From Clostridiaceae bacterium (GTDB taxonomy: Bacteria > Bacillota > Clostridia > Lachnospirales > Lachnospiraceae): DNA of 64,000 nucleotides. Made by a program: the position numbers and the translations under genes. Below, piece by piece: positions 50,620 to 58,436 of the stretch. The stretch is from positions 124,001-188,000 of the forward strand of contig CAJTGI010000002.1 of NCBI GenBank assembly GCA_910575435.1, read 5' to 3'. Under the pieces are notes generated by a model, which was not told the origin of the DNA, did no database searches, and saw nothing but the letters and a program-made list of their open reading frames with translations. The stretch's first letter is position 1; the number at the start of each line of letters is the position of its first letter.

Positions 50620-51307
50620 TGTGAAGAAGGTTTTTCAACTGTTAAAATATGGGCATCAGGTGAAATTAAATGTAGGTTTGGGGCTGGCATTTTTGGTATT
50701 TGGGCTGTTTGCCAAGGTGGTGGGGATTACATCTATTGGAATTGACTTTCTGTTTCCATTGATGATGCCAATCTTCCTATGCCAGATGCTCTATGGCCTG
50801 GATTATGTGAAAATGATATCTTCCGCGAATCTGAAACGCTGGCTGACGGTGTACGTTCCGGATTTGCTGGTGGATGTTTCTGTATTGTTGGCACTGGTGC
50901 TGTATTATGCACTGACGGAATTCAGGTCATCCTATCCAGACTGGCTTATTTTGAACGAGGATATTCACGCTGGCGCCATTTCCATGCCTATGGGAAATAT
51001 TATGTTCTGTGCCGGCATGCTGGCCTTTGTGCTTATGTGCTATATGGCGGGATGTTATAAATGCTATTGGATATCTACCGGGGTTTTCTTGGTGTCAATG
51101 GCGGCATACGGTGCCGCCAGCACCTGGATTTTGAATCCCTTCGGGGAGGTGCCGTGGCGTCTCACCAAGGGACAGGGAATCCTGGCGGCGGCTCTGTTTT
51201 ATTTGGCAGGTGCTGTGGTTTCCGGTGCGATCAGGAGGATTTTGTACAAGGTGCCAATTTCTTCCGTGGCTATTGGAAAGCGCTTGGGCATGGAGGGGAA
51301 GGCGTAG
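50609..51307 (+). CDS. ABC exporter membrane protein, second subunit
   Basis: 232 residues with about six hydrophobic helices, a layout like that of the preceding subunit but with little sequence similarity at sight. GAGGGAGGG precedes a double ATG (50609 and 50612). Last gene of the operon; its stop is directly next to the stop of the convergent glycosyltransferase gene, with no space for a terminator between them. Confidence 0.75.
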   Translation: MMCNVKKVFQLLKYGHQVKLNVGLGLAFLVFGLFAKVVGITSIGIDFLFPLMMPIFLCQMLYGLDYVKMISSANLKRWLTVYVPDLLVDVSVLLALVLYYALTEFRSSYPDWLILNEDIHAGAISMPMGNIMFCAGMLAFVLMCYMAGCYKCYWISTGVFLVSMAAYGAASTWILNPFGEVPWRLTKGQGILAAALFYLAGAVVSGAIRRILYKVPISSVAIGKRLGMEGKA

Positions 51308-52582
51308 TCATCCTCGCAACTTCTTGGCGGCGGCGAGGAAGATGCCTTGGTTCATGTAGAGGAACAGGCTCTTGCTGTAGCCATAGTTTTTGACCATCAA
51401 TGCATCGTCCTGGTCCAGGATGCAGTTTCTTTCCCCGTCAATATAGACTTTTTCTAAAGTCAGGTCATTGACGCGAAAGATATTCTGGCACAGGTGGAAA
51501 ATTACATCAGCCTGGTCCCGCTGAGTCGTCTCGGCGAGGGCCGGGTTTGCTTTTTTTAGGAAATTGCGCAGGTACAGGGCATCTTCGCTGAATCCGTCTT
51601 CTACTAGGAAGTAGCTGCGCTTGTCCTGCAGGTAGGCGGTGAGTTTGTCATCGTTGGCGTCGTTGGGGAGGATCTTGTATTCTGCCGCCTTTCCCCTCGC
51701 TCCTTGCAGTGCATCCTGCAGGGCGTAGGAGATGGTCTGCATGTTGTTATGCTCCTCCCGGAACATGCTCTCATACATGGCATCGAAGATGGAGCCCAGC
51801 GTGCGCAGGCTCATCTGTTCTATCTTTTCTTCAGGGGTGTAGCGCATGAAGAAATTGGTGCAGTTGCGCCACATATAATAATTGAGGAATGTGGTGGGCT
51901 TTTTTACATTGGCCCCCATCTGGTGGAGTGCCTTGGCATTGCCTAGGGTGACGGTGCGGTAGCCTGCCAGGTGCATGCGATGCCCCCATTCCATATCGTC
52001 CCAGTAGATGAAGTTATCCTCCGGCATGATGCCCACGTCCGTATCCCGGATGGCGGAACCTCGCACCATTACGGCGCAGGTGGCCACGGTGTCGCAGGGG
52101 ATGACATCCGGGAGGGTGCCGTCTTCCAGAGTGTCGGCATAGAGGGTCTGGGCGGTGCAATTGTCAAAGTCTATGGTGAGGCCGCATTGCTGGATGTATT
52201 CCGGCATCTGCATATGATATACCCGGCATCCCGCCATTCCCACGTCGGGGTTGGCTTCCATGTATTCATGGAGGGCATGGAGGGCGTTCTCGTCTATCAT
52301 GGCATCATCATCCAGGCACATGAAATACTGGTAGCCCTTGTCCCGCACGATGCGGAGCCCGGTGTTGAAGCCGCCGGAGCCGCCTAGGTTTTCCTGATTC
52401 TCAATCAGCGTCACCTGATCTCCGTAGGTTTTTTTGATTTGCTCTACGCTGTCGTCGGTGGAGGCGTTGTCTACCACGTAGATATCGTAATTATCCACGT
52501 TGCTCTCTAAGATGCTTTTAATGCAGTCCAATACAAAATTGCTCTTATTATAATTGCAGATTACGATTCCGATTGGGTTCAT
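51308..52582 (-). CDS. GT2 family glycosyltransferase
   Basis: 424 residues, cytoplasmic. The GT-A fold starts GIVICNYNKSNFVLDCI, with NLGGSGGFNTGLRI and the metal-binding LDDDAMIDE (DxD). Further blocks VMVRGSAIRD and YWDDMEWGHRMHLAGYRTV hold the ExW-type acceptor site and catalytic Asp of rhamnosyl- and galactofuranosyl-transferases; the C-terminal 150 residues are helical and specific. A UDP-galactopyranose mutase gene 3 kb away makes galactofuranose a likely donor sugar (inference). AAGGAG lies upstream of the ATG at 52582; a longer frame to 52693 lacks one. Confidence 0.85.
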   Translation of the reverse strand: MNPIGIVICNYNKSNFVLDCIKSILESNVDNYDIYVVDNASTDDSVEQIKKTYGDQVTLIENQENLGGSGGFNTGLRIVRDKGYQYFMCLDDDAMIDENALHALHEYMEANPDVGMAGCRVYHMQMPEYIQQCGLTIDFDNCTAQTLYADTLEDGTLPDVIPCDTVATCAVMVRGSAIRDTDVGIMPEDNFIYWDDMEWGHRMHLAGYRTVTLGNAKALHQMGANVKKPTTFLNYYMWRNCTNFFMRYTPEEKIEQMSLRTLGSIFDAMYESMFREEHNNMQTISYALQDALQGARGKAAEYKILPNDANDDKLTAYLQDKRSYFLVEDGFSEDALYLRNFLKKANPALAETTQRDQADVIFHLCQNIFRVNDLTLEKVYIDGERNCILDQDDALMVKNYGYSKSLFLYMNQGIFLAAAKKLRG

Positions 52583-52744
52583 GGAAATTCTCCTTTTTTG
52601 TTTTTTTAGGAACAGCAAATAACTTTGCATTTTGTGCAGATTTATTTGCTGTTTCTTAGTATAACATAAAATGCGTGATAATTCACGGTTCATGTCAGTT
52701 CGTTAAGCTGGCATCGAGTTATCTTTTGGGGAGATGAGATTCTG
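52583..52744. other. Divergent spacer with a long hairpin in the glycosyltransferase leader
   Basis: ACAGCAAATAA and TTATTTGCTGT (about 52612-52655) form an inverted repeat around an A/T-rich 19-base loop, within the leader of the minus-strand gene. Otherwise nothing is seen. Confidence 0.45.
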
Positions 52745-52773
52745 TTGACAAAGACACAGAGAGATATTACAAT
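52745..52773 (+). promoter_or_regulatory. Promoter of the surface-protein/protease pair
   Basis: TTGACA (52745-52750), a 17-base spacer and TACAAT (52768-52773). The leader to the ATG at 52891 is about 110 bases and AT-rich. Confidence 0.7.
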
Positions 52774-52890
52774 TAATTTTAAGATAGAAGGTAAGAAAAT
52801 ATATTTATACAAAGGTTTCAAATGTTCTAGTAGTTTCGTGTCAAAAGTAATTGTGCGATTAAGTATAGTATACGATGAGGGGGGATGTAT

Positions 52891-53823
52891 ATGAAAAGTA
52901 TCGTATGGAAAGCAGGTATATTATTTCTTTTTTTAGTTTATATATTATGCAACATGAATTATAGAAATGTGCGGGCATCTGATGTAAATCAATGGGAGAA
53001 AGAATGGGAGGATTCGCGCAGGCAAATGGAGCGAGAATCTCGTTCGGTTTTAGAGAAAGAAATTATATTTGGAAATGAGGATATGAGTGACGAAGAAAAA
53101 TCTACATCCTTGAAATCTTTTGACATAGACAATGCAATTCCAATATGCACGCTATCTTCGGATGTGACGATGCTTGCCGATTATCATAAGCATGGTGATG
53201 ATTTTTCTAAATTGATTCAATGGGATAACAGATGGTATATCCCTGGAACGACCATGACGGATGGCTATGCATCCATTTTGCTGCAAAAAGAAAAGGACGG
53301 ATATCAGGTGTATGCCCAATATTTTGGGGATGATGAGGTTTATATTGCAGATACCGGTCAAGAGATTAAAGATAAGATTAAGAAGGAATTTAAGAACACG
53401 GAAATTGAAAGGATACAGATTATCTCCGTACCGTTTTACAAAATGAATCTAGTATATATCAAGCAATCTGACGGAAATGAAAAAATCATTCCATATCAAG
53501 GCACCGGAGCAACCACATTAGCTGACATCAATGAAAAAAGCGGAAGCGTGTATTCTGTTGCCCGCTTTATATCAGACATGGAAAGCGCATATGATGAATA
53601 TACGGAGAAAGAATTGGCACGGATTCAGGAAGAAAATGAAATGGGGGAGGGAGGTATAGGTGGTGCCTTGCTACCGAAGAAGAAGATGCATCGTGGGGCA
53701 AGGAAGGAGAATGGCGACTCTGTTACAAATTACATGATTATTGTTATTTGTTCATTATTTGTGGTATTTGTTGGAATGTCTTTTATTGTGATTCAAAAGA
53801 AAAGGGGGAAGAATCATGCTTAA
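52891..53823 (+). CDS. Uncharacterised membrane-anchored extracellular protein
   Basis: 310 residues. N-terminal hydrophobic segment (about 6-24, signal or anchor), a large polar domain with many Glu, Lys and Asp, and a C-terminal helix (YMIIVICSLFVVFVGMSFIV, about 280-302) followed by a basic tail, so most of the protein should face outward. No known domain is recognised. The middle carries LIQWDNRWYIPGTTMTDGYA and repeated charged helices. The ATG at 52891 fits the GAGGGGGG site better than 52885. It overlaps the next gene, a papain-like protein, by 8 bases. Confidence 0.7.
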   Translation: MKSIVWKAGILFLFLVYILCNMNYRNVRASDVNQWEKEWEDSRRQMERESRSVLEKEIIFGNEDMSDEEKSTSLKSFDIDNAIPICTLSSDVTMLADYHKHGDDFSKLIQWDNRWYIPGTTMTDGYASILLQKEKDGYQVYAQYFGDDEVYIADTGQEIKDKIKKEFKNTEIERIQIISVPFYKMNLVYIKQSDGNEKIIPYQGTGATTLADINEKSGSVYSVARFISDMESAYDEYTEKELARIQEENEMGEGGIGGALLPKKKMHRGARKENGDSVTNYMIIVICSLFVVFVGMSFIVIQKKRGKNHA

Positions 53824-54247
53824 AACAAGAAGATTATGCAGTATTGCGATATTGGCTATTGTGATTTGCGCTATGGAAAAACCAGTATATGCAGATGCAA
53901 AAGAGACTTGGAACCACACGCTTGCAACTACGGGATTTCAACAACAGGAGAGGATGGATTGGTGTTGGGTTGCCAGTGCAAGAAATATGGCAGTGACAAA
54001 AGTTAGTAATGTGAATGTAAAAAAGACGCAAAGTGATGTTGTAAAGAGCATTAAGGGAAGTGTTAAGAATTGCACAGGCAGTTTGCGGGATATAAAATTT
54101 TTGAATAGTGCCAAATGGGCAGAGCCGTTACTTCTGGTTCTGCCCTTGTTTGTATTATACAGAAAGCCAAGGGAGGGAAATAAAGTTTGCAAAAGATATT
54201 GTTCTATGTATAATAGAAATAGTTACATCCTGCATTTGTGGATGTAA
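53816..54247 (+). pseudogene. Papain-like secreted cysteine peptidase, truncated
   Basis: 143 residues. The signal peptide (1-26) and the active-site region QQERMDWCWVASARNMAVTK (catalytic Cys about residue 50) match small secreted papain/C39-like peptidases, followed by a TQSDVVKSIKG helix. After about residue 95 the family pattern ends: the His and Asn/Asp parts of the triad are missing. The last 45 residues are encoded by two intergenic-looking hairpins (54117-54145 and the terminator at 54218). A deletion seems to have joined the first half to downstream non-coding DNA. It is coupled to the membrane-anchored protein gene. Confidence 0.65.
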
Positions 54248-54256
54248 CTATTTTTT
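54218..54256 (+). terminator. Rho-independent terminator
   Basis: AATAGTTACATCC (54218-54230) pairs perfectly with GGATGTAACTATT (54240-54252), followed by a T-run ending at 54256. It overlaps the stop of the truncated peptidase frame. Confidence 0.9.
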
Positions 54257-54368
54257 GGGAATGAGACGGACGCAGTGGAATATATTTACTGTGAGAATAG
54301 TATCAAGCGGAGCGGGATGTGGCATGGTTTCATGAAACTATCCATGAACGTTTGATGTATGGGAAAAA

Positions 54369-54386
54369 TGCACGACAAATCGTGCA
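54369..54386 (+). promoter_or_regulatory. Palindrome in the leader of the cysteine-synthase-like gene
   Basis: TGCACGA-CAAA-TCGTGCA, 15 bases before the ATG and overlapping the region of the ribosome binding site. It could be an operator or an RNA hairpin affecting translation. Confidence 0.4.
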
Positions 54387-54401
54387 GAAATGGAGTAGAC
54401 T

Positions 54402-55328
54402 ATGATACATAAAAATATTTTGGAAGCCATTGGGCATACTCCGATTATTCAGTTAAACCACATGGTGGAGGAGGACAGCGCCAGGGTTCTGGTGAAGTTT
54501 GAGGGGTTGAATGTAGGTGGTTCGATTAAGACTAGGACGGCGTACAATATGATTACCAAGGCGGAGGAGCAGGGCGTGCTGAAGCCGGATTCCATCATCG
54601 TGGAGCCTACCAGCGGCAATCAGGGGATTGGCCTGGCACTGGTGGGGGCGGTGAAGGGATATCAGACGATTATCATCATGCCGGATTCGGTGAGCAGGGA
54701 GCGGCGGCTTCTGGTGGAACACTATGGGGCGGAGGTGATTCTGATCCATGATGCGGGGAACATCGGGGAGTGCATCGAGGAGTGTGCCAGGACTGCGGAG
54801 CAGATGAAGCGGGAGAATCCCAAGGTGTTCGTACCCCAGCAGTTTGAGAATCTGGCAAATCCCATGGTGCACAGGCATCACACGGCGTTGGAGATTTTGG
54901 AGCAGACGGAGGGGCCCATTGACGGATTCTGCTCCGGCATTGGGACTGGCGGTACGATTACCGGCGTGGGCGAGACGTTAAAGGCACAGAATCCTGATAT
55001 GGTGATTTGGGCCGTGGAGCCGGAGAATGCGGCAATCCTTGCGGGAGGAAATATTGGCACCCATATCCAGATGGGGATTGGGGACGGCATCATTCCCGAT
55101 GTGCTGAACCAGAATATCTACGAGGATGTGGTGATTATCACGGATGAGGAGGCGTTGCAGACGGCGAAGGATCTGGCGAAGAAAGAGGGGCTGATGTGCG
55201 GCATCTCCAGCGGGACGAATGTGGCGGCGGCATTAAAGCTGGCAAAGAAACTGGGCAGGGGAAAGACTGTGGTGACGGTGTTGCCGGACACGGCGGAGCG
55301 GTATTTCTCCACGCCTCTATTTGAGTAG
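54402..55328 (+). CDS. PLP-dependent cysteine synthase family enzyme
   Basis: 308 residues, fold type II PLP enzyme. The Schiff-base lysine is in GGSIKTRTAYNM (about residue 44), the substrate loop in EPTSGNQGIGLAL, and the phosphate-binding glycines in GIGTGGTITGVGE; ISSGTN near the end contacts the cofactor. It probably makes cysteine from O-acetylserine and sulfide. Two positions differ from standard CysK: SxKDR is SIKTR and TSGNTG is TSGNQG, so a related reaction is possible. No serine acetyltransferase gene is adjacent. Confidence 0.85.
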   Translation: MIHKNILEAIGHTPIIQLNHMVEEDSARVLVKFEGLNVGGSIKTRTAYNMITKAEEQGVLKPDSIIVEPTSGNQGIGLALVGAVKGYQTIIIMPDSVSRERRLLVEHYGAEVILIHDAGNIGECIEECARTAEQMKRENPKVFVPQQFENLANPMVHRHHTALEILEQTEGPIDGFCSGIGTGGTITGVGETLKAQNPDMVIWAVEPENAAILAGGNIGTHIQMGIGDGIIPDVLNQNIYEDVVIITDEEALQTAKDLAKKEGLMCGISSGTNVAAALKLAKKLGRGKTVVTVLPDTAERYFSTPLFE

Positions 55329-55417
55329 TTAGAATCTGGCGGGGCGAGATTAGAAGAGTGTTTTATGCATTTGATGGCTGGAAAGGCGTTATGCAGGATA
55401 TAGAGAGGAGAGAGATG

Positions 55418-56512
55418 ATGAGATACGATTATCTGATTGTGGGAGCGGGGCTTTTCGGGGCTGTGTTTGCCCATGAAATGACACAGAGAGGCAAGAGATG
55501 CTTGGTGATAGATCGGAGGAGCCATATTGGGGGAAACATTTACTGCGAGGATGTGGAGGGGATTCATGTGCACAAGTACGGTGCGCACATTTTTCACACT
55601 TCCAATAAGAGGATTTGGGATTACATGCATCAGTTTGCAGAATTTAACCACTATGTCAATTCTCCGGTGGCGGTTTACAAGGACGAATTGTATAATCTCC
55701 CCTTCAATATGAATACTTTCAGCAAGATGTGGGGCATAAAAACCCCCCAGGAGGCGAAAGATATTATTGCGGGGCAGATTGCGGACTTGGGCATCGCCCA
55801 GCCAAAGAATCTGGAGGAACAGGCTCTCTCCCTGGCGGGGAGGGATGTGTACGAGAAGCTGGTGAAGGGGTACACGGAGAAGCAGTGGGGAAGGGATTGC
55901 AAGGATCTTCCCGCCTTTATTATCAAGAGGCTGCCTCTGCGCTTCGTGTATGACAATAACTATTTCAATGATCCATTTCAGGGGATTCCCATGGGGGGAT
56001 ATACGCCTATCGTTGAGAAAATGTTGGAGGGCTCGGAGGTGCTTTTGAATACGGATTATTTCGCTTATCGGCAGGAGAATCCCCAGGTAGCAGAAAAGGT
56101 TGTCTATACAGGGATGCTGGATCGGTATTTTGACTACCAGCTGGGTGTGCTGGAATATCGCTCCGTACGCTTCGAGGAGGAGAGGCTGGATATGGAGAAC
56201 TATCAGGGCAATGCGGTGGTGAACTATACGGAGAGAGAGGTTCCCTACACCCGGATCATCGAGCACAAGCATTTTGAGTTCGGCACCCAGCCCGTTACAG
56301 TGATTTCCAGAGAGTATCCCAGCGAGTGGAAGAAGGGGGACGAACCCTACTATCCGGTGAACAACGAGAAGAATGAGGCGTTGGCAGCAGACTACCGGGC
56401 CTTGGCGGAGAGGGAGGAGAATGTGATCTTCGGCGGCAGGCTGGGGTCGTATCGCTATTACGACATGGACAAGGTAGTGGAGGCCGCGCTCCAGGCGGTG
56501 GAGAAAGAATGA
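55418..56512 (+). CDS. glf: UDP-galactopyranose mutase
   Basis: Converts UDP-galactopyranose to UDP-galactofuranose with reduced FAD. 364 residues. The FAD-binding Rossmann motif is VGAGLFGAVFAHEM (about 7-20), followed by RRSHIGGNIYCE, KYGAHIFHTSN, VKGYTEKQWGRD and RLPLRFVYDNNYFND, which holds the substrate Arg and Tyr residues; VIFGGRLGSYRYYDMD at the end closes the flavin site. The ATG at 55418 has AGGAG 7 bases upstream. It supplies the sugar for galactofuranose-containing surface polymers; the nearby GT2 gene is a candidate user. Confidence 0.95.
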   Translation: MRYDYLIVGAGLFGAVFAHEMTQRGKRCLVIDRRSHIGGNIYCEDVEGIHVHKYGAHIFHTSNKRIWDYMHQFAEFNHYVNSPVAVYKDELYNLPFNMNTFSKMWGIKTPQEAKDIIAGQIADLGIAQPKNLEEQALSLAGRDVYEKLVKGYTEKQWGRDCKDLPAFIIKRLPLRFVYDNNYFNDPFQGIPMGGYTPIVEKMLEGSEVLLNTDYFAYRQENPQVAEKVVYTGMLDRYFDYQLGVLEYRSVRFEEERLDMENYQGNAVVNYTEREVPYTRIIEHKHFEFGTQPVTVISREYPSEWKKGDEPYYPVNNEKNEALAADYRALAEREENVIFGGRLGSYRYYDMDKVVEAALQAVEKE

Positions 56513-56590
56513 AGTTCCACTAAGGCGGTAAAGGACACCGCCCAAGTGAAACTAAATCATTCTTAGAAAAATGCAAAAGCAGCATTTTTC
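56513..56590. repeat. Two hairpins with 7-base loops after glf
   Basis: Hairpin 1 (56513-56553): AGTTCCACT...GGCGGT, loop AAAGGAC, ACCGCC...AGTGAAACT. Hairpin 2 (56566-56590): GAAAAATGC, loop AAAAGCA, GCATTTTTC, a relative of the hairpins at 13584 and 47264. Hairpin 1 begins directly after the glf stop codon. Confidence 0.6.
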
Positions 56591-56650
56591 ATGTATTGTT
56601 TGTGTCAGTGAAGTTGGCATGACCGCAAGCGTGTAAGGAAGGGGATTATT

Positions 56651-57049
56651 ATGAATTACTTGAAACAACTGATGATTATTCTTCTATTTACCTTCGGGGG
56701 AGAGGTGCTGCATGCCCTCCTCCCCTTTCCCGTGCCTGGCAGCATCTATGGGCTTCTGCTTCTCTTCCTGTGTCTGGAATTTGGTGCCGTAAAGGCGGAA
56801 TCCATCCGGGAGACTGCCATGTGGCTGGTGGAGATGATTCCCGTGATGTTCGTGCCGGCAGGGGCAGGGCTTTTGAAGTCCTGGGGGGTGTTGCGCCCGA
56901 TTCTGTGGCAGGTGGCAGTGATTACCTTGGTGTCCACGGTGGCGGTGATGGTGGCATCTGGGAAAGCGACCCAGGCAATCATTTCCCTCCAGGCAAAAAG
57001 GGGCGGACATTCCCATGGGAATAGTTCGCATCGCGAAAAGGGGGCATAG
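56651..57049 (+). CDS. lrgA: CidA/LrgA family holin-like membrane protein
   Basis: 132 residues, four membrane helices (about 5-22, 28-48, 63-83 and 88-112). Signature FPVPGSIYGLLLLFLCL and MIPVMFVPAGAGLL match LrgA/CidA. It pairs with LrgB encoded 3 bases downstream. The pair influences murein hydrolase activity and programmed lysis in staphylococci, and pyruvate or glycolate transport in other bacteria. AAGGAAGGGG precedes the ATG. The histidine-rich tail (GGHSHGNSSH) is unusual. Confidence 0.9.
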   Translation: MNYLKQLMIILLFTFGGEVLHALLPFPVPGSIYGLLLLFLCLEFGAVKAESIRETAMWLVEMIPVMFVPAGAGLLKSWGVLRPILWQVAVITLVSTVAVMVASGKATQAIISLQAKRGGHSHGNSSHREKGA

Positions 57050-57051
57050 GC

Positions 57052-57744
57052 ATGGACGAGATTTTGAGACAGTCCCTATTCTTTGGCGGCGTGCTGACTT
57101 TGGGGGCGTATTCTCTGGGATATTGGATGAAGCGGAAATGGAAACTGGCGATTTTTAATCCTCTGCTTGTGGGAATCGTGGTGGTGGTTGTGCTATTGCT
57201 TGCCTTTAGGGTGGATTACGATACCTACAATGAGGGGGCGAAATACATCAGTTATTTTCTCACCCCGGCCACCGTGTGTCTTGCCTTGCCTTTGTACCAG
57301 CAGTTTGAGGCACTGAGGCGAAATTATATTGCCATCCTGGCGGGGATTCTTGTCGGGGCGGTGACCAGCGGGGCATGCGTTCTGGGATTGTCGGCGCTGT
57401 TTCATTTCAGCCACAGGGAGTACGTGACCCTCCTTCCCAAATCCATCACCACGGCCATCGGCATGGGGATTTCGGAGGAACTGGGCGGGTTCGTAACGAT
57501 TACCGTGGCTGTCATCGTGATTACCGGGGTATTGGGAAATATTCTGGCAGAGCATGTGTGCAAGTGGTTCCATATTCGTGACGCAGTGGCCAGAGGAATT
57601 GCCATCGGCTCTTCCTCCCACGCCGCCGGAACGGCGAAGGCGTTGGAAATGGGGGAAGTGGAGGGGGCCATGAGCGGCCTAAGCATCGCTGTGTCAGGCA
57701 TCATTACTGTTTTTCTGGCAAATATATTTGCCAAGTTTTATTGA
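57052..57744 (+). CDS. lrgB: LrgB family membrane protein
   Basis: 230 residues with seven to eight helices. Family marks are FNPLLVGIVVVV, ATVCLALPLYQQFEALR, LPKSITTAIGMGISEELGG and GIAIGSSSHAAGTAKALEMG, the conserved re-entrant region. It forms the partner of LrgA in one operon. No LytTR regulator gene is next to it in this window. Confidence 0.93.
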   Translation: MDEILRQSLFFGGVLTLGAYSLGYWMKRKWKLAIFNPLLVGIVVVVVLLLAFRVDYDTYNEGAKYISYFLTPATVCLALPLYQQFEALRRNYIAILAGILVGAVTSGACVLGLSALFHFSHREYVTLLPKSITTAIGMGISEELGGFVTITVAVIVITGVLGNILAEHVCKWFHIRDAVARGIAIGSSSHAAGTAKALEMGEVEGAMSGLSIAVSGIITVFLANIFAKFY

Positions 57745-57846
57745 AAAGGGAAAGGACTGGGATTGACCAAAAAGCCTTGATATAGTAATATATCATTAGA
57801 TAAAACTTGTTTTTATTCGCAGTGTTGCCGCGGGAAGAGAGGGCGG

Positions 57847-57862
57847 CTGTGAATAGTAACAT
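57847..57862 (+). repeat. 16-base repeat CTGTGAATAGTAACAT, copy 1
   Basis: The identical sequence occurs at 61206-61221 and, inverted, at 61026-61041. Here it lies 36 bases upstream of the SEC-C gene start, in a spacer (57745-57898) without other clear features. Confidence 0.75.
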
Positions 57863-57898
57863 AGTTGCAAAATCATGGATAGAAAAGAGGTTTCAAAT

Positions 57899-58408
57899 AT
57901 GAGTTTATTGCATGAGTGGAGAGAGTATGCGTATGGCGTGGACATGAATTCCCGTCAGGGAAAGGCGATTTGGGATAAATACTTTGCTCAGGAGAAGGCG
58001 ATTTACGAGCAGTTGCTGGCAGACCCTTCTCAGGTCGTCACTGGCACCGTGAGAGAGTTGGCTGACAGATATGGGATGGAATTGAATTACATGGCAGGCT
58101 TTCTGGATGGCATCAACGAGAGCCTGAAAACGCCCAATCCCATTGAGGAGATGGAGGAGGACACGGCGGTTGCTCTCGATATTGATCTGGAAAAACTGTA
58201 TTATCATATGGTGGAAGCCAAGGCGGACTGGCTATACGAACTGCCAGCCTGGGGGGAATTGCTCAGCGAGGAGCGCAGGAAGGAATTGTACTGGGAGCAG
58301 AAGAAGTCTGGTACTGTGGTAAAGGAAAAGAAGATTGGCAGAAATGATCCCTGCCCTTGCGGAAGCGGGAAAAAGTATAAGAAATGCTGCGGTGCGAAAA
58401 GCAACTAA
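57899..58408 (+). CDS. SEC-C metal-binding domain protein
   Basis: 169 residues. A helical N-terminal domain of about 140 residues is followed by the zinc-binding motif [19 protein letters not shown], identical in type to the end of SecA. The N-terminal part ([36 protein letters not shown]) belongs to the YSIRK-independent SEC-C proteins of Clostridia, of unknown function; a chaperone- or ribosome-linked role is sometimes suggested. The ATG at 57899 has AAGAGG 9 bases upstream, unlike 57875. The kinase gene follows after 28 bases. Confidence 0.8.
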   Translation: MSLLHEWREYAYGVDMNSRQGKAIWDKYFAQEKAIYEQLLADPSQVVTGTVRELADRYGMELNYMAGFLDGINESLKTPNPIEEMEEDTAVALDIDLEKLYYHMVEAKADWLYELPAWGELLSEERRKELYWEQKKSGTVVKEKKIGRNDPCPCGSGKKYKKCCGAKSN

Positions 58409-58436
58409 ATAATTGCTTCTCTGGGGAGGTGATGGA

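Noticed and set aside
54108-54335. Plus-strand frame of 75 residues after the truncated peptidase
   Set aside because: It spans the terminator hairpin at 54218-54256, has no ribosome binding site and does not restore the missing catalytic half.
55118-56545. Minus-strand frame of 475 residues
   Set aside because: Antisense to the end of the cysteine-synthase-like gene and all of glf; GC-biased codon positions create the open frame.
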